From JAULZV01 sp964401885 (GTDB lineage Bacteria > Patescibacteriota > Minisyncoccia > Phycocordibacterales > JAACPR01), in NCBI GenBank assembly GCA_964401885.1, contig CAYOAC010000037.1, positions 1-6,255 on the forward strand: DNA of 6,255 nucleotides, in the 5' to 3' direction. The position numbers were made by a program, and so were the translations under genes. Shown here one piece after another: positions 1-5,133 of the stretch; the stretch's first letter is position 1; each line of letters begins with the position of its first letter. The notes below the pieces were generated by a model. That model made no database searches, was not told the origin of the DNA, and saw only the letters and a list, made by a program, of their open reading frames with translations.

Positions 1-329
1 ATGATACGGCAACAGTAACAGATTCTCATTATCAACCTTCTGTCGCAAAATCAAACGCAACAGACAAGAGATTTGCCTGGCGTTTTGCAACTGCTTTTGG
101 AGGAACTGTCCCAACACTGCGAGTTCGGATTTATAATGCACTTACAGGAGATTTGTTAATGAATGATTATACTGAAAACGCAAAAGGTACTTGGAACAAA
201 TTAACTGATGGAGGAAGCACTTGGGGAACCTATAACACTTCAGATAAAACTAATGAAACAACATATATTTCCTATACTCCACCTTCATTGGGTGATAATA
301 TAAAGGTACGAGTAGTATTAACGCAATAA
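1..329 (+). CDS. 3' end of a beta-rich surface or secreted protein (partial, cut by the window edge)
   Basis: An open frame runs from the window edge (complete codons from base 3) to a TAA at 327-329, giving the last 108 residues of a longer protein. The segment is rich in Thr, Asn, Ser, Gly, Tyr and aromatic residues, with alternating polar/hydrophobic stretches such as TYISYTPPSLGDNIKVRVVL near the end. That is the look of an extracellular beta-sandwich domain rather than an enzyme core. No membrane anchor, LPXTG-like signal or cysteine is visible in this part. The next gene starts 29 bases downstream with no terminator between them, so it probably heads or belongs to the unknown-unknown-tatC-tatA-tatA unit. 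I do not recognise a specific family. It could be a cell-surface, appendage or phage-tail-like protein. The coding frame is convincing; the function is not. Confidence 0.75.
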   Translation, partial: DTATVTDSHYQPSVAKSNATDKRFAWRFATAFGGTVPTLRVRIYNALTGDLLMNDYTENAKGTWNKLTDGGSTWGTYNTSDKTNETTYISYTPPSLGDNIKVRVVLTQ

Positions 330-358
330 ATAATTTATTAAATTTTTATTAAAACATT

Positions 359-964
359 ATGATATATTTAAAAAAAGGACAAACGCTTTTCGATAATCCA
401 GGAATGGTTGTGTACGATTCTACTGGTTATTATGACGATGGAACATCTGTTATTTGTTCTCCGGTTTTTTCTCCAGAAGAACCAGCATGTCGATACGAAG
501 CAAAATATATTGCATATGGAGGAATTGTCTATTCTATCTCTGATGAAAAAGAACTTTTAAAACAAGTACTTGAAATGGATCCTAATAGTCTATTAGGAAA
601 AGACAGTAAGCAAGTCGCGGTCGATAAAATTATTGATAAAATCGTACCCCAAGAAACTAGTTCCCCAGATATTACTGAAACACTAATAGATGAAACAAAT
701 CCAGATACGGAAGAAATCATTATTGACAATCCAGACAATACTTCAACCACAACACCTTCAATAGATATTCCTGTTTCAGACACTTCTACAACTACACCTA
801 TAATTGATATTCCTACCATCCCAGATATTTCAACCACAACACCATCAATAGATATTCCTGTTTCAGACACTTCTACAACTACACCTATAATTGATGTGCC
901 AACCGTTACTCCACCAGAAGAATTATTACCAACAGATACAGCAACTTCAACTTTGGCTAAATAA
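359..964 (+). CDS. Hypothetical protein with Thr/Pro/Asp-rich repeat tail (201 aa)
   Basis: I do not recognise this family. The N-terminal half (about residues 1-97) is an ordinary mixed-composition domain with a Tyr/Gly-rich start and two cysteines (C33, C44). A predicted helix at about 61-96 is rich in Lys, Asp and Leu. From about residue 100 the protein becomes low-complexity. It contains Thr, Pro, Ser, Asp and Ile units of the type STTTPxIDIP, with a 29-residue repeat (residues 129-150 and 158-179 are nearly identical), and ends in a Thr/Ser-rich tail. There is no signal peptide, twin-arginine motif or membrane segment, so a surface role is only suggested by the mucin-like tail and the preceding gene. 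The ATG at 359 follows the upstream stop by 29 bases and has no Shine-Dalgarno sequence. The frame is supported by position in the unit and by the intact repeats. Confidence 0.75.
   Translation: MIYLKKGQTLFDNPGMVVYDSTGYYDDGTSVICSPVFSPEEPACRYEAKYIAYGGIVYSISDEKELLKQVLEMDPNSLLGKDSKQVAVDKIIDKIVPQETSSPDITETLIDETNPDTEEIIIDNPDNTSTTTPSIDIPVSDTSTTTPIIDIPTIPDISTTTPSIDIPVSDTSTTTPIIDVPTVTPPEELLPTDTATSTLAK
742..895 (+). repeat. In-gene direct repeat, 67-bp copies with an 87-bp period
   Basis: Bases 742-808 and 829-895 match at 66 of 67 positions (the difference is T757 versus A844), offset by exactly 87 bases, i.e. 29 codons. Because the period is a multiple of three the repeat keeps the reading frame, and it encodes the repeated STTTP-IDIP-VSD-TSTTTP-IID segment. 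Each copy is itself built of two related units of about 14 residues. The near-identity at DNA level, including synonymous positions, indicates a recent tandem duplication or ongoing homogenisation. Confidence 0.95.
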
Positions 965-974
965 TATTTAAAAT

Positions 975-1163
975 ATGGCAATTAATGATATTTTGGCACA
1001 ATCAGGAGACAAGCAAGATTTTATTATCGAACTACCAGTTGGAAATGCAAGCTATTTTCCTGAAGATGTGGTAACTGGGGAAAATGGGGCTCTGTTATGT
1101 TCCGAAATTCCAGTTATTGTCCCAGGAGGAGGAGGTGGAAATATCTTCATCATGTCAGAATAA
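975..1163 (+). CDS. Small hypothetical protein with a pentaglycine stretch (62 aa)
   Basis: I do not recognise this protein. It is acidic, has one cysteine (C42), no signal peptide and no membrane helix. A run of five glycines (residues 51-55) precedes a short hydrophobic beta-like end (NIFIMSE). The alternation IIELPVGNASYF suggests beta structure. It sits 10 bases after the previous stop and 10 bases before tatC, so it is almost certainly translated from the same mRNA as its neighbours. The tight, even spacing is the main argument that it is a real gene. It could be a small structural or accessory component that goes with the two upstream proteins. No Shine-Dalgarno sequence precedes the ATG. 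Confidence 0.65.
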   Translation: MAINDILAQSGDKQDFIIELPVGNASYFPEDVVTGENGALLCSEIPVIVPGGGGGNIFIMSE

Positions 1164-1173
1164 TTAATTTGCA

Positions 1174-1881
1174 ATGGAAGATTTAAAAACAAATATACAA
1201 AAATATCTTCCCTATCTTGAAGATTTACAGAGGAGATTTTATTCTTCTACAATAATAATTATTGCTACATTCTTTATAGGTTTTTTTTCATCAGGATTTA
1301 TTTTAAAAAAATTAATTCACTATTTCCATTTTAACAATGTAGTTCTAGCAACAACATCTCCTTTTCAATTTGCAAATATAGCAATAGATATAGGTCTCTT
1401 TTGTGCGATAATGATTGCTCTTCCATTATTTATGTATCATTTTTTTGTTTTTGCGTATTCAGCATTAACAAGAAAAGAATTAAAAAAACTTTTACTTAGT
1501 ATTCCTATTTCATTTTTGTTATTTATAATTGGTTTCTCATATGGATTCTTTATTCTATTTTATTCTTTTTCTTTATTAGCTACAGTAAATGAAAGTCTTG
1601 GAATACAGAATATCTGGGACATATCCTTATTCTTATCTCAAATGGCGATAACTTCAGCTCTTCTGGGATTAGTATTTCAAATTCCAATAGTTATTACACT
1701 TTTAATAAGAATGGACATTGTTTCTGTATCTTTTCTAAAATCAAAAAGAAGACTCGTTATTTTACTTCTTTGTATTCTTGTTTCTTTACTTCCTCCAACT
1801 GACGGATTATCATTAATAGCAATGGCATTGCCATTGTATTTTCTTTACGAATTAACAATACTTATAAACCTTAAAAAATAA
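1174..1881 (+). CDS. tatC: Sec-independent protein translocase subunit TatC
   Basis: TatC is the membrane receptor of the twin-arginine system: it binds the RR signal peptide of folded proteins and recruits TatA to form the export path. At 235 residues it is of normal length with the expected six hydrophobic segments (roughly 24-44, 68-92, 105-135, 152-178, 194-206 and 212-231). Family marks are the cytoplasmic N-terminal YLEDLQRRF (E16, R20, R21), SPF at 62-64, P84, the ALTRKELK loop with E102, the GLVFQIP segment, KSKRR at 189-193, LLPPTD with D210, and the terminal ALPLYFLYE. Two departures from the usual pattern are visible: the FELP/FEVP acidic position is Gln here (Q169), and the usual TPPD reads PPTD. 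It is followed 4 bases later by tatA, which confirms the role. The ATG at 1174 lies 10 bases after the preceding stop and lacks a Shine-Dalgarno sequence. Confidence 0.94.
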   Translation: MEDLKTNIQKYLPYLEDLQRRFYSSTIIIIATFFIGFFSSGFILKKLIHYFHFNNVVLATTSPFQFANIAIDIGLFCAIMIALPLFMYHFFVFAYSALTRKELKKLLLSIPISFLLFIIGFSYGFFILFYSFSLLATVNESLGIQNIWDISLFLSQMAITSALLGLVFQIPIVITLLIRMDIVSVSFLKSKRRLVILLLCILVSLLPPTDGLSLIAMALPLYFLYELTILINLKK

Positions 1882-1885
1882 AAAT

Positions 1886-2020
1886 ATGTTTGGTCTAGGA
1901 ACAAAAGAAATAATAATCATAGCAGTAGTATTAATCATACTATTTGGAGTTAAAAAAATACCTCAACTTGCAAAAAGTATTGTTGAAGCGATACGCTTAT
2001 TAAAAAATACCTTTAAATAA
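1886..2020 (+). CDS. tatA: Minimal TatA-like protein, first copy (44 aa)
   Basis: TatA oligomerises at TatC to open the path for folded proteins. This 44-residue product has the family's core only. A short N-terminus is followed by a polar Glu (E8) just before or inside the membrane helix (about 9-20), the FG hinge (residues 20-21), KKIPQLAK at 23-30, and a short amphipathic helix (about 27-43). The charged C-terminal tail usual in TatA is missing, making it one of the smallest forms plausible. It starts 4 bases after the tatC stop and is probably translationally linked to it. The second tatA copy downstream shares its first 14 residues exactly. It could be a functional minimal TatA, a specialised TatE/TatB-like partner, or a decaying duplicate. 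The intact frame and conserved core argue against simple decay. Confidence 0.85.
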   Translation: MFGLGTKEIIIIAVVLIILFGVKKIPQLAKSIVEAIRLLKNTFK

Positions 2021-2090
2021 AGAGTCTTTACTTCTATTATCACAAGGTTTATTATTAAGTAAGTAATTAATAATTTAAATAAATAAAAAT
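2021..2090 (+). other. Spacer between the two tatA genes with an AT-only inverted repeat
   Basis: The spacer is 70 bases. It contains an 8-bp inverted repeat, ATTATTAA (2051-2058) and TTAATAAT (2067-2074), with an 8-base loop. The stem has no G-C pairs and no following T-run, so it is not a convincing terminator. It might be a weak mRNA structure or a protein-binding site. No promoter could be supported here. Confidence 0.3.
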
Positions 2091-2261
2091 ATGTTTGGTC
2101 TAGGAACAAAAGAAATAATAATCATAGCAGTAGTTGCTGTCCTTCTATTTGGAGCAAAAAAGATACCAGAACTTGCCAAAAGTATTGTTGAGGCGATACA
2201 GCACATGAGAACAGCTTTCAAGGATTTGGATGATAAAGGAGTCCCAATAAAGAAAAAGTAA
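2091..2261 (+). CDS. tatA: TatA, second copy (56 aa)
   Basis: This is the fuller of two adjacent TatA proteins. The N-terminal MFGLGTKE leads into a single membrane helix (about residues 9-20). The FGAKKIPELAKS hinge with the conserved FG and Pro follows (20-31), then an amphipathic helix (about 27-45) and a short Lys/Asp-rich tail ending in KKK. FGAKKIPELAKS closely matches textbook TatA, whereas the first copy has drifted (FGVKKIPQLAKS). TatA forms the oligomer that lets folded, twin-arginine-tagged proteins cross the membrane, with TatC as receptor. It is the last gene of the + strand unit; its stop codon abuts the bidirectional terminator. The ATG is preceded by the same A-rich, Shine-Dalgarno-free leader as copy one. 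Confidence 0.94.
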   Translation: MFGLGTKEIIIIAVVAVLLFGAKKIPELAKSIVEAIQHMRTAFKDLDDKGVPIKKK

Positions 2262-2295
2262 ATTAAAAAACCGCGCGTTGCGCGGTTTTTTAATT
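2261..2295. terminator. Bidirectional intrinsic terminator between tatA and ftsX
   Basis: CCGCGC (2271-2276) pairs with GCGCGG (2280-2285) around a GTT loop. Outside this, AATTAAAAAA (2261-2270) pairs with TTTTTTAATT (2286-2295), giving a 16-bp stem. Read in either direction the GC core is followed by six T, so it can end both the rightward tat transcript and the leftward prfB-ftsE-ftsX transcript. It lies between the two convergent stop codons. Confidence 0.93.
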
Positions 2296-2313
2296 TAATC
2301 TAGACCCATTAAT

Positions 2314-3252
2314 TTAACCTCTTTTTCTAGCCTCTTTCAAATATCTTTTAACCGCAATAAAGCTTGATATCGCACCGATAAATATTGATGAGAAAAATAT
2401 AATCAAAAAGAATTGCATAAAGTGAGACATATAGTATTGCAGAACATTTATCCCATTAAAAAATCTCGCCGTTATTGGCCCCATCCACATAGTAGCAGGA
2501 TACAAAATTATAAGAGTTAATAATGATGAAACGATTCCATACAATATTCCTGTCACAATAAATGGTCCTGATATATAGCTAGAACTTGCGCCAACTAGTC
2601 TCATAACTTTTATTTCATCTCTAGAGATATACATTGCCAATCTGATTGTATTAAATGTAATAATAATAGATAGGAATATAAATAATATTGTTATAACACC
2701 CCCCAATTTTTGACCAGCTTTTATAAAGTCAGTTAATTTTTCTATTATGTTTTTATTTGCATTAAAATTTACATCTTCAATCAAAGAGTCCGGTTGTCCT
2801 TGCGGATAATTAGTTTCTAAATATGTTGCAATTCCTTGAAACTTATCGGCTTCTTTTGCTTTAATATTTAATATTGCACCTAGAGGATTACCTTCTAATT
2901 CAAATAATGCCTCCAATATATCTGGTTCATTTCTATGTCGATATTTAAAGTTCTCCAAAGCTTGTTCTTTTGAAACATACTCAATAGATTGCACATCAGG
3001 AAGTTTTTCTAATTCTTGTTTAACCTTATCAATACTTATTTCATCAATAGATGGTAAAAAATAAACATTTACGTCTACTTTCTTTTTGATTTCTACAAGA
3101 GATTGATTGAGCAAAGCACTCATAAATAACATTGTTGAAAAAACAATAAGAGTAATCGTCATTATCAAAACAGCAGATAATGAAACAAAAGTATTACGAG
3201 TAAAATTTTGACCCCCAGCTTTTAATATTCTTTTTGTATTTAAAGAAAACAT
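2314..3252 (-). CDS. ftsX: Cell division ABC-type membrane protein FtsX
   Basis: FtsX is the membrane half of FtsEX, which uses ATP hydrolysis by FtsE to pass a conformational signal across the membrane and activate peptidoglycan hydrolases at division or elongation sites. The 312-residue product has the standard family architecture. A short cytoplasmic N-terminus is followed by TM1 (about 23-48) and a large extracellular domain (about 50-180, starting DVNVYFLPSID and containing SIEYVSKEQALENF). Three more helices follow (about 184-208, 228-251 and 278-303). The family hallmark is the loop RDEIKVMRLVGASSSYISGP at 211-230. The C-terminus is basic (KRYLKEARKRG). The ATG follows the ftsE stop by 19 bases, so the two are co-transcribed. 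The unit ends at the bidirectional terminator. No Shine-Dalgarno sequence is visible. Confidence 0.96.
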   Translation of the reverse strand: MFSLNTKRILKAGGQNFTRNTFVSLSAVLIMTITLIVFSTMLFMSALLNQSLVEIKKKVDVNVYFLPSIDEISIDKVKQELEKLPDVQSIEYVSKEQALENFKYRHRNEPDILEALFELEGNPLGAILNIKAKEADKFQGIATYLETNYPQGQPDSLIEDVNFNANKNIIEKLTDFIKAGQKLGGVITILFIFLSIIITFNTIRLAMYISRDEIKVMRLVGASSSYISGPFIVTGILYGIVSSLLTLIILYPATMWMGPITARFFNGINVLQYYMSHFMQFFLIIFFSSIFIGAISSFIAVKRYLKEARKRG

Positions 3253-3271
3253 GAAATATAAATTATATTAA

Positions 3272-3952
3272 TTAAAACGAATCTCTACCAGTTGGATCAT
3301 CATTAACAATCTTTCCATTTTGTAATGTGATAACTCTTTTTTGTAACTCATCAATAATCCCTTTATTGTGTGTAGTTAGAACAATAGTTGTTCCCAAGTC
3401 ATTTATTTTTCTAAGAATTTGAACTATTTCATAAGTATTAGAAGGATCAAGATTACCAGTCGGCTCATCGGCAATCAAAACATCTGGTTGATTTACCAAA
3501 GCTCTTGCAATAGCAACTCGTTGTTTTTCTCCTCCAGATAATTGTGTTGGAAAATTAAATGCCTTCTTTTCAAGATCAACAAGTTGCAGAACATACGGCA
3601 CATCTTGTGCTATTTCTTCATCTGTTTGACCAGCCACTTCCATTGCAAAAGCAATATTTTCATAAACTGTCTTATTGGGAATTAATCTAAAATCTTGAAA
3701 AATAGATCCTATTTTTTGTCTAAGCTTTGTAATCTCATTGGGTTTGAGCATATGGATATCTTCCGATTCAAAAAAGACACTTCCCTTTGTAGGAAGCTCT
3801 TCAGCCAACATAAGCTTAAGTAGTGTCGATTTACCTGCACCAGAATGACCGACGATAGAAACAAATTCGTGTGGCGAAATCTTTAAATTAATATCAGACA
3901 ATGCAATTGTTTCATCATCATATATTTTTGTAACATTATCAAAATAAATCAT
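3272..3952 (-). CDS. ftsE: Cell division ATP-binding protein FtsE
   Basis: FtsE is the cytoplasmic ATPase that pairs with FtsX. The 226 residues match the family length and contain every ABC motif intact. Walker A is GHSGAGKST at 35-43 and the Q-loop glutamine is Q86 (SIFQDFRL, typical of FtsE). The signature is LSGGEKQRVAIARAL at 138-152. Walker B is VLIADEP with catalytic E163, the D-loop is GNLDP at 166-170 and the switch histidine is H195. ATP hydrolysis should therefore be normal. The gene starts 7 bases after the prfB stop and ends 19 bases before ftsX. The prfB-ftsE-ftsX order is known from several bacterial phyla, which supports the identification and co-transcription. The C-terminal extension DDPTGRDSF is short and not informative. 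Confidence 0.97.
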   Translation of the reverse strand: MIYFDNVTKIYDDETIALSDINLKISPHEFVSIVGHSGAGKSTLLKLMLAEELPTKGSVFFESEDIHMLKPNEITKLRQKIGSIFQDFRLIPNKTVYENIAFAMEVAGQTDEEIAQDVPYVLQLVDLEKKAFNFPTQLSGGEKQRVAIARALVNQPDVLIADEPTGNLDPSNTYEIVQILRKINDLGTTIVLTTHNKGIIDELQKRVITLQNGKIVNDDPTGRDSF

Positions 3953-3959
3953 ATCTAAC

Positions 3960-4835
3960 TTAGTCTAATTGTTGCACACTTTGTACCAAATCGTCAATGT
4001 CACCTGCCAACACTTTATCTACTTGACTAGTTTCAAAATTACTTCTGTGGTCCTTAATTAATTTATATGGATTAAGAGTATAAGAACGAATTTGATTACC
4101 CCACGAAATTTCTTGCACTTTTGAAATTGCAAATCCATCTGATTTCTTTTGTTCTTGTTCTTTTTTTAATTGAAAAAGCTTTCCTTGAATAATTTCTAAT
4201 GCTTTAACCTTATTGGCATGTTGGGTTCTCTCTACTGAAGCACATACAGAAATTCCAGATTCTCTGTGAGTAATTCTAACTGCTGTTTCTCTCTTGTTTA
4301 CATTTTGACCTCCAGGACCACCAGCTTTTGTGAACTCTATTTCTAATTCAGATTCAGGCACAACATAATCTTCATTTTTTATCACGGGCATTATTTCAAC
4401 CATAGCAAAAGATGTCTGTCTTTTTCCATTTGCATTAAATGGAGATATTCTAACAAGTCGATGCACACCCGATTCTAGCAATAAAGTCTTATATGCGCCC
4501 TTACCAACTATTTCACAAGTAATGGATCTGTAACCGCCATTTGGATTTTGATTTTCATCAAGAATTTGAATGGACCAACCTTTTTTTTGAACAAATTTAA
4601 AATACATTTCAAAAAGCATTGAAACCCAATCTTCAGCATCGTCTCCACCAACTCCAGCAAAAATATTTAGAATCGCATTTCCATTATCATATTTGCTTCC
4701 ACCCTCTAGAAGAACTTTTAATTCTTCTAATTCTTTATATTTAAGTTGTGCTTCTTTTGGATTATTCCAAAAATCAGGAAGTAACATTTCAGATTCCAAA
4801 TTATTTATTTTGTCTTGTATTTCTTGTTTATTCAT
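3960..4835 (-). CDS. prfB: Peptide chain release factor 2 (short form)
   Basis: RF2 reads UAA and UGA stop codons and triggers peptide release. The RF2-specific SPF tripeptide is at residues 131-133 and the catalytic GGQ at 175-177, within AGGPGGQNVNKRETAVRITH. Other family blocks are AGVGGDDAEDW (60-70), ESGVHRLVRI before SPF, and WGNQIRSY (245-252). The product is 291 residues, while RF2 is usually around 360. The missing part is in N-terminal domain 1: only about 59 residues precede the AGVGG block, against roughly 130 in E. coli. The classic RF2 programmed frameshift (CUUUGA near codon 25) is absent, because the gene begins where the second E. coli frame would. I chose the ATG at 4835; another at 4844 would add three residues. 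The open frame continues upstream only through the tRNA gene and is spurious there. ftsE follows after 7 bases. Confidence 0.96.
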   Translation of the reverse strand: MNKQEIQDKINNLESEMLLPDFWNNPKEAQLKYKELEELKVLLEGGSKYDNGNAILNIFAGVGGDDAEDWVSMLFEMYFKFVQKKGWSIQILDENQNPNGGYRSITCEIVGKGAYKTLLLESGVHRLVRISPFNANGKRQTSFAMVEIMPVIKNEDYVVPESELEIEFTKAGGPGGQNVNKRETAVRITHRESGISVCASVERTQHANKVKALEIIQGKLFQLKKEQEQKKSDGFAISKVQEISWGNQIRSYTLNPYKLIKDHRSNFETSQVDKVLAGDIDDLVQSVQQLD

Positions 4836-4847
4836 AATTAACATTAG

Positions 4848-4919
4848 AGCCGACGATGGGAATCGGACCCATGACCTCCCCATTACCAATGGAGTGCTCT
4901 ACCACTGAGCCACGTCGGC
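4848..4919 (-). tRNA. tRNA-Thr (anticodon GGU)
   Basis: On the - strand a full cloverleaf of 72 bases can be drawn. The acceptor stem GCCGACG/CGTCGGC is perfect over 7 bp. The D arm is GCTC/GAGC with loop AGTGGTA. The anticodon stem CTCCA/TGGGG (one G-U) holds the loop TTGGTAA, giving anticodon GGT, which reads ACC/ACU Thr. The variable loop is AGGTC and the T stem is ATGGG/CCCAT with loop TCCGATT. The discriminator is U73 and CCA is not encoded. The T-loop has C where U/pseudouridine 55 is normal. The gene sits two bases after its predicted transcription start and 12 bases before the prfB start, so it appears to be transcribed together with prfB-ftsE-ftsX. Confidence 0.97.
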
Positions 4920-4927
4920 ACTAGTTT

Positions 4928-4956
4928 AAAATAACAGAAAATAGTTATTATGTCAT
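4928..4956 (-). promoter_or_regulatory. Promoter for tRNA-Thr-prfB-ftsE-ftsX
   Basis: Reading the - strand, ATGACA (4956-4951) is a 5/6 match to the -35 consensus. It is followed after exactly 17 bases by TATTTT (4933-4928), preceded by a TGn extended -10 (TGTTATTTT, 4936-4928). The predicted start at about 4921 is two bases before the mature tRNA 5' end. A 6-bp inverted repeat, AATAAC (4930-4935) and GTTATT (4944-4949), overlaps the -10 and might be a regulatory site. Confidence 0.65.
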
Positions 4957-4973
4957 CTGTAATAAATTTTAAT

Positions 4974-5001
4974 TTGATTAAATAACCATTTGTGTTATTA
5001 T
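4974..5001 (+). promoter_or_regulatory. Candidate promoter of the structured small RNA
   Basis: TTGATT (4974-4979) is followed after 16 bases by TATTAT (4996-5001), with a TG at 4993-4994 forming an extended -10 (TGTTATTAT). The predicted start is 5008-5010, just upstream of the folded RNA. It diverges from the tRNA-Thr promoter within a spacer of about 90 bases. The evidence is sequence similarity and correct position relative to the RNA structure and terminator. Confidence 0.5.
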
Positions 5002-5008
5002 TGTTATT

Positions 5009-5132
5009 GGAGTACTCTGTGCCACAGAAAGTCTAGAAAATATGTTGTTAAGTCAACTATCGAGCAAAGGTGCTTCCCTTCAAAACTTTTTGTGGCCACC
5101 CATTACGATCTTGTTCGTAGTGGGTGTTTTTT
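5009..5132 (+). ncRNA. Candidate stand-alone structured small RNA, unknown family (~124 nt)
   Basis: This intergenic stretch has all the parts of an independent small RNA gene. The candidate promoter ends at 5001. A 12-bp helix forms between 5021-5032 (GCCACAGAAAGT) and 5085-5096 (ACTTTTTGTGGC), with one G-U pair. A 12-bp terminator helix starts at the very next base, allowing the two to stack. Within the 52-base enclosed loop are a GTTG/CAAC hairpin (5044-5047/5054-5057) and AGCA/TGCT (5063-5066/5071-5074). The AAGG loop of the latter could alternatively pair with CCTT (5077-5080), as a competing hairpin or pseudoknot. I compared it by eye with 6S, 4.5S/SRP, tmRNA and RNase P RNA and found no match. 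No gene lies downstream on this strand, so it is not an mRNA leader. It may act in trans or as antisense to the ZIP 3' region. Confidence 0.55.
5097..5132 (+). terminator. Intrinsic terminator of the small RNA
   Basis: CACCCATTACGA (5097-5108) pairs with TCGTAGTGGGTG (5115-5126) over 12 bp with one T-G wobble and a 6-base loop, followed by six T (5127-5132). The T-run exists only on the + strand side; on the - strand the hairpin is followed by GGCCACAAAAAG. It therefore terminates rightward transcription, and the only rightward candidate ending here is the small RNA. Confidence 0.85.
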
Positions 5133-5133
5133 A

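Larger units (their letters stand above)
1876..2134 (+). repeat. 54-bp perfect direct repeat covering the starts of both tatA genes
   Basis: Bases 1876-1929 and 2081-2134 are identical at every position, offset by 205 bases. Each copy spans the 10 bases before the ATG (AATAAAAAT context) and the first 14 codons plus two bases of codon 15. Immediately after the block the two genes differ by many substitutions, both silent and coding, so the identity boundary is sharp. The pattern fits a tandem duplication with later local gene conversion, or strong selection on the start region. Confidence 0.95.

Noticed and set aside
330..358. AT-rich inverted repeat after the first coding region as a terminator
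   Set aside because: No G-C pairs in the stem and no clear T-run after a stable hairpin, so I treat it as an intra-unit spacer.
529..981. 150-codon open frame on the - strand opposite the repeat-tailed protein
   Set aside because: It is the complement of the low-complexity Thr/Pro repeat, yields Val/Ser/Ile-rich monotony, and has no promoter, start context or neighbours on that strand.
4836..4889. 18-residue N-terminal extension of RF2
   Set aside because: These codons are mostly the complement of the tRNA-Thr T-arm and acceptor stem. The RF2-like sequence begins at 4835, and the tRNA cloverleaf is unambiguous.
4693..4908. 71-codon + strand frame over the start of prfB and the tRNA
   Set aside because: It is antisense to prfB and the tRNA gene, so it is a shadow frame.
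5019..5031. GTGCCACAGAAA, reminiscent of a conserved RNase P RNA segment
   Set aside because: The other invariant RNase P blocks (such as GAGGAAAGTCC) are absent and the locus is far too short.
5050..5090. GGGAAGC-like string on the - strand resembling the SRP RNA GGAAG-GAAGCAGCC motif
   Set aside because: The matching 5' strand of the SRP apical helix and its GNAR tetraloop are missing, and the T-run shows the RNA is made from the + strand.
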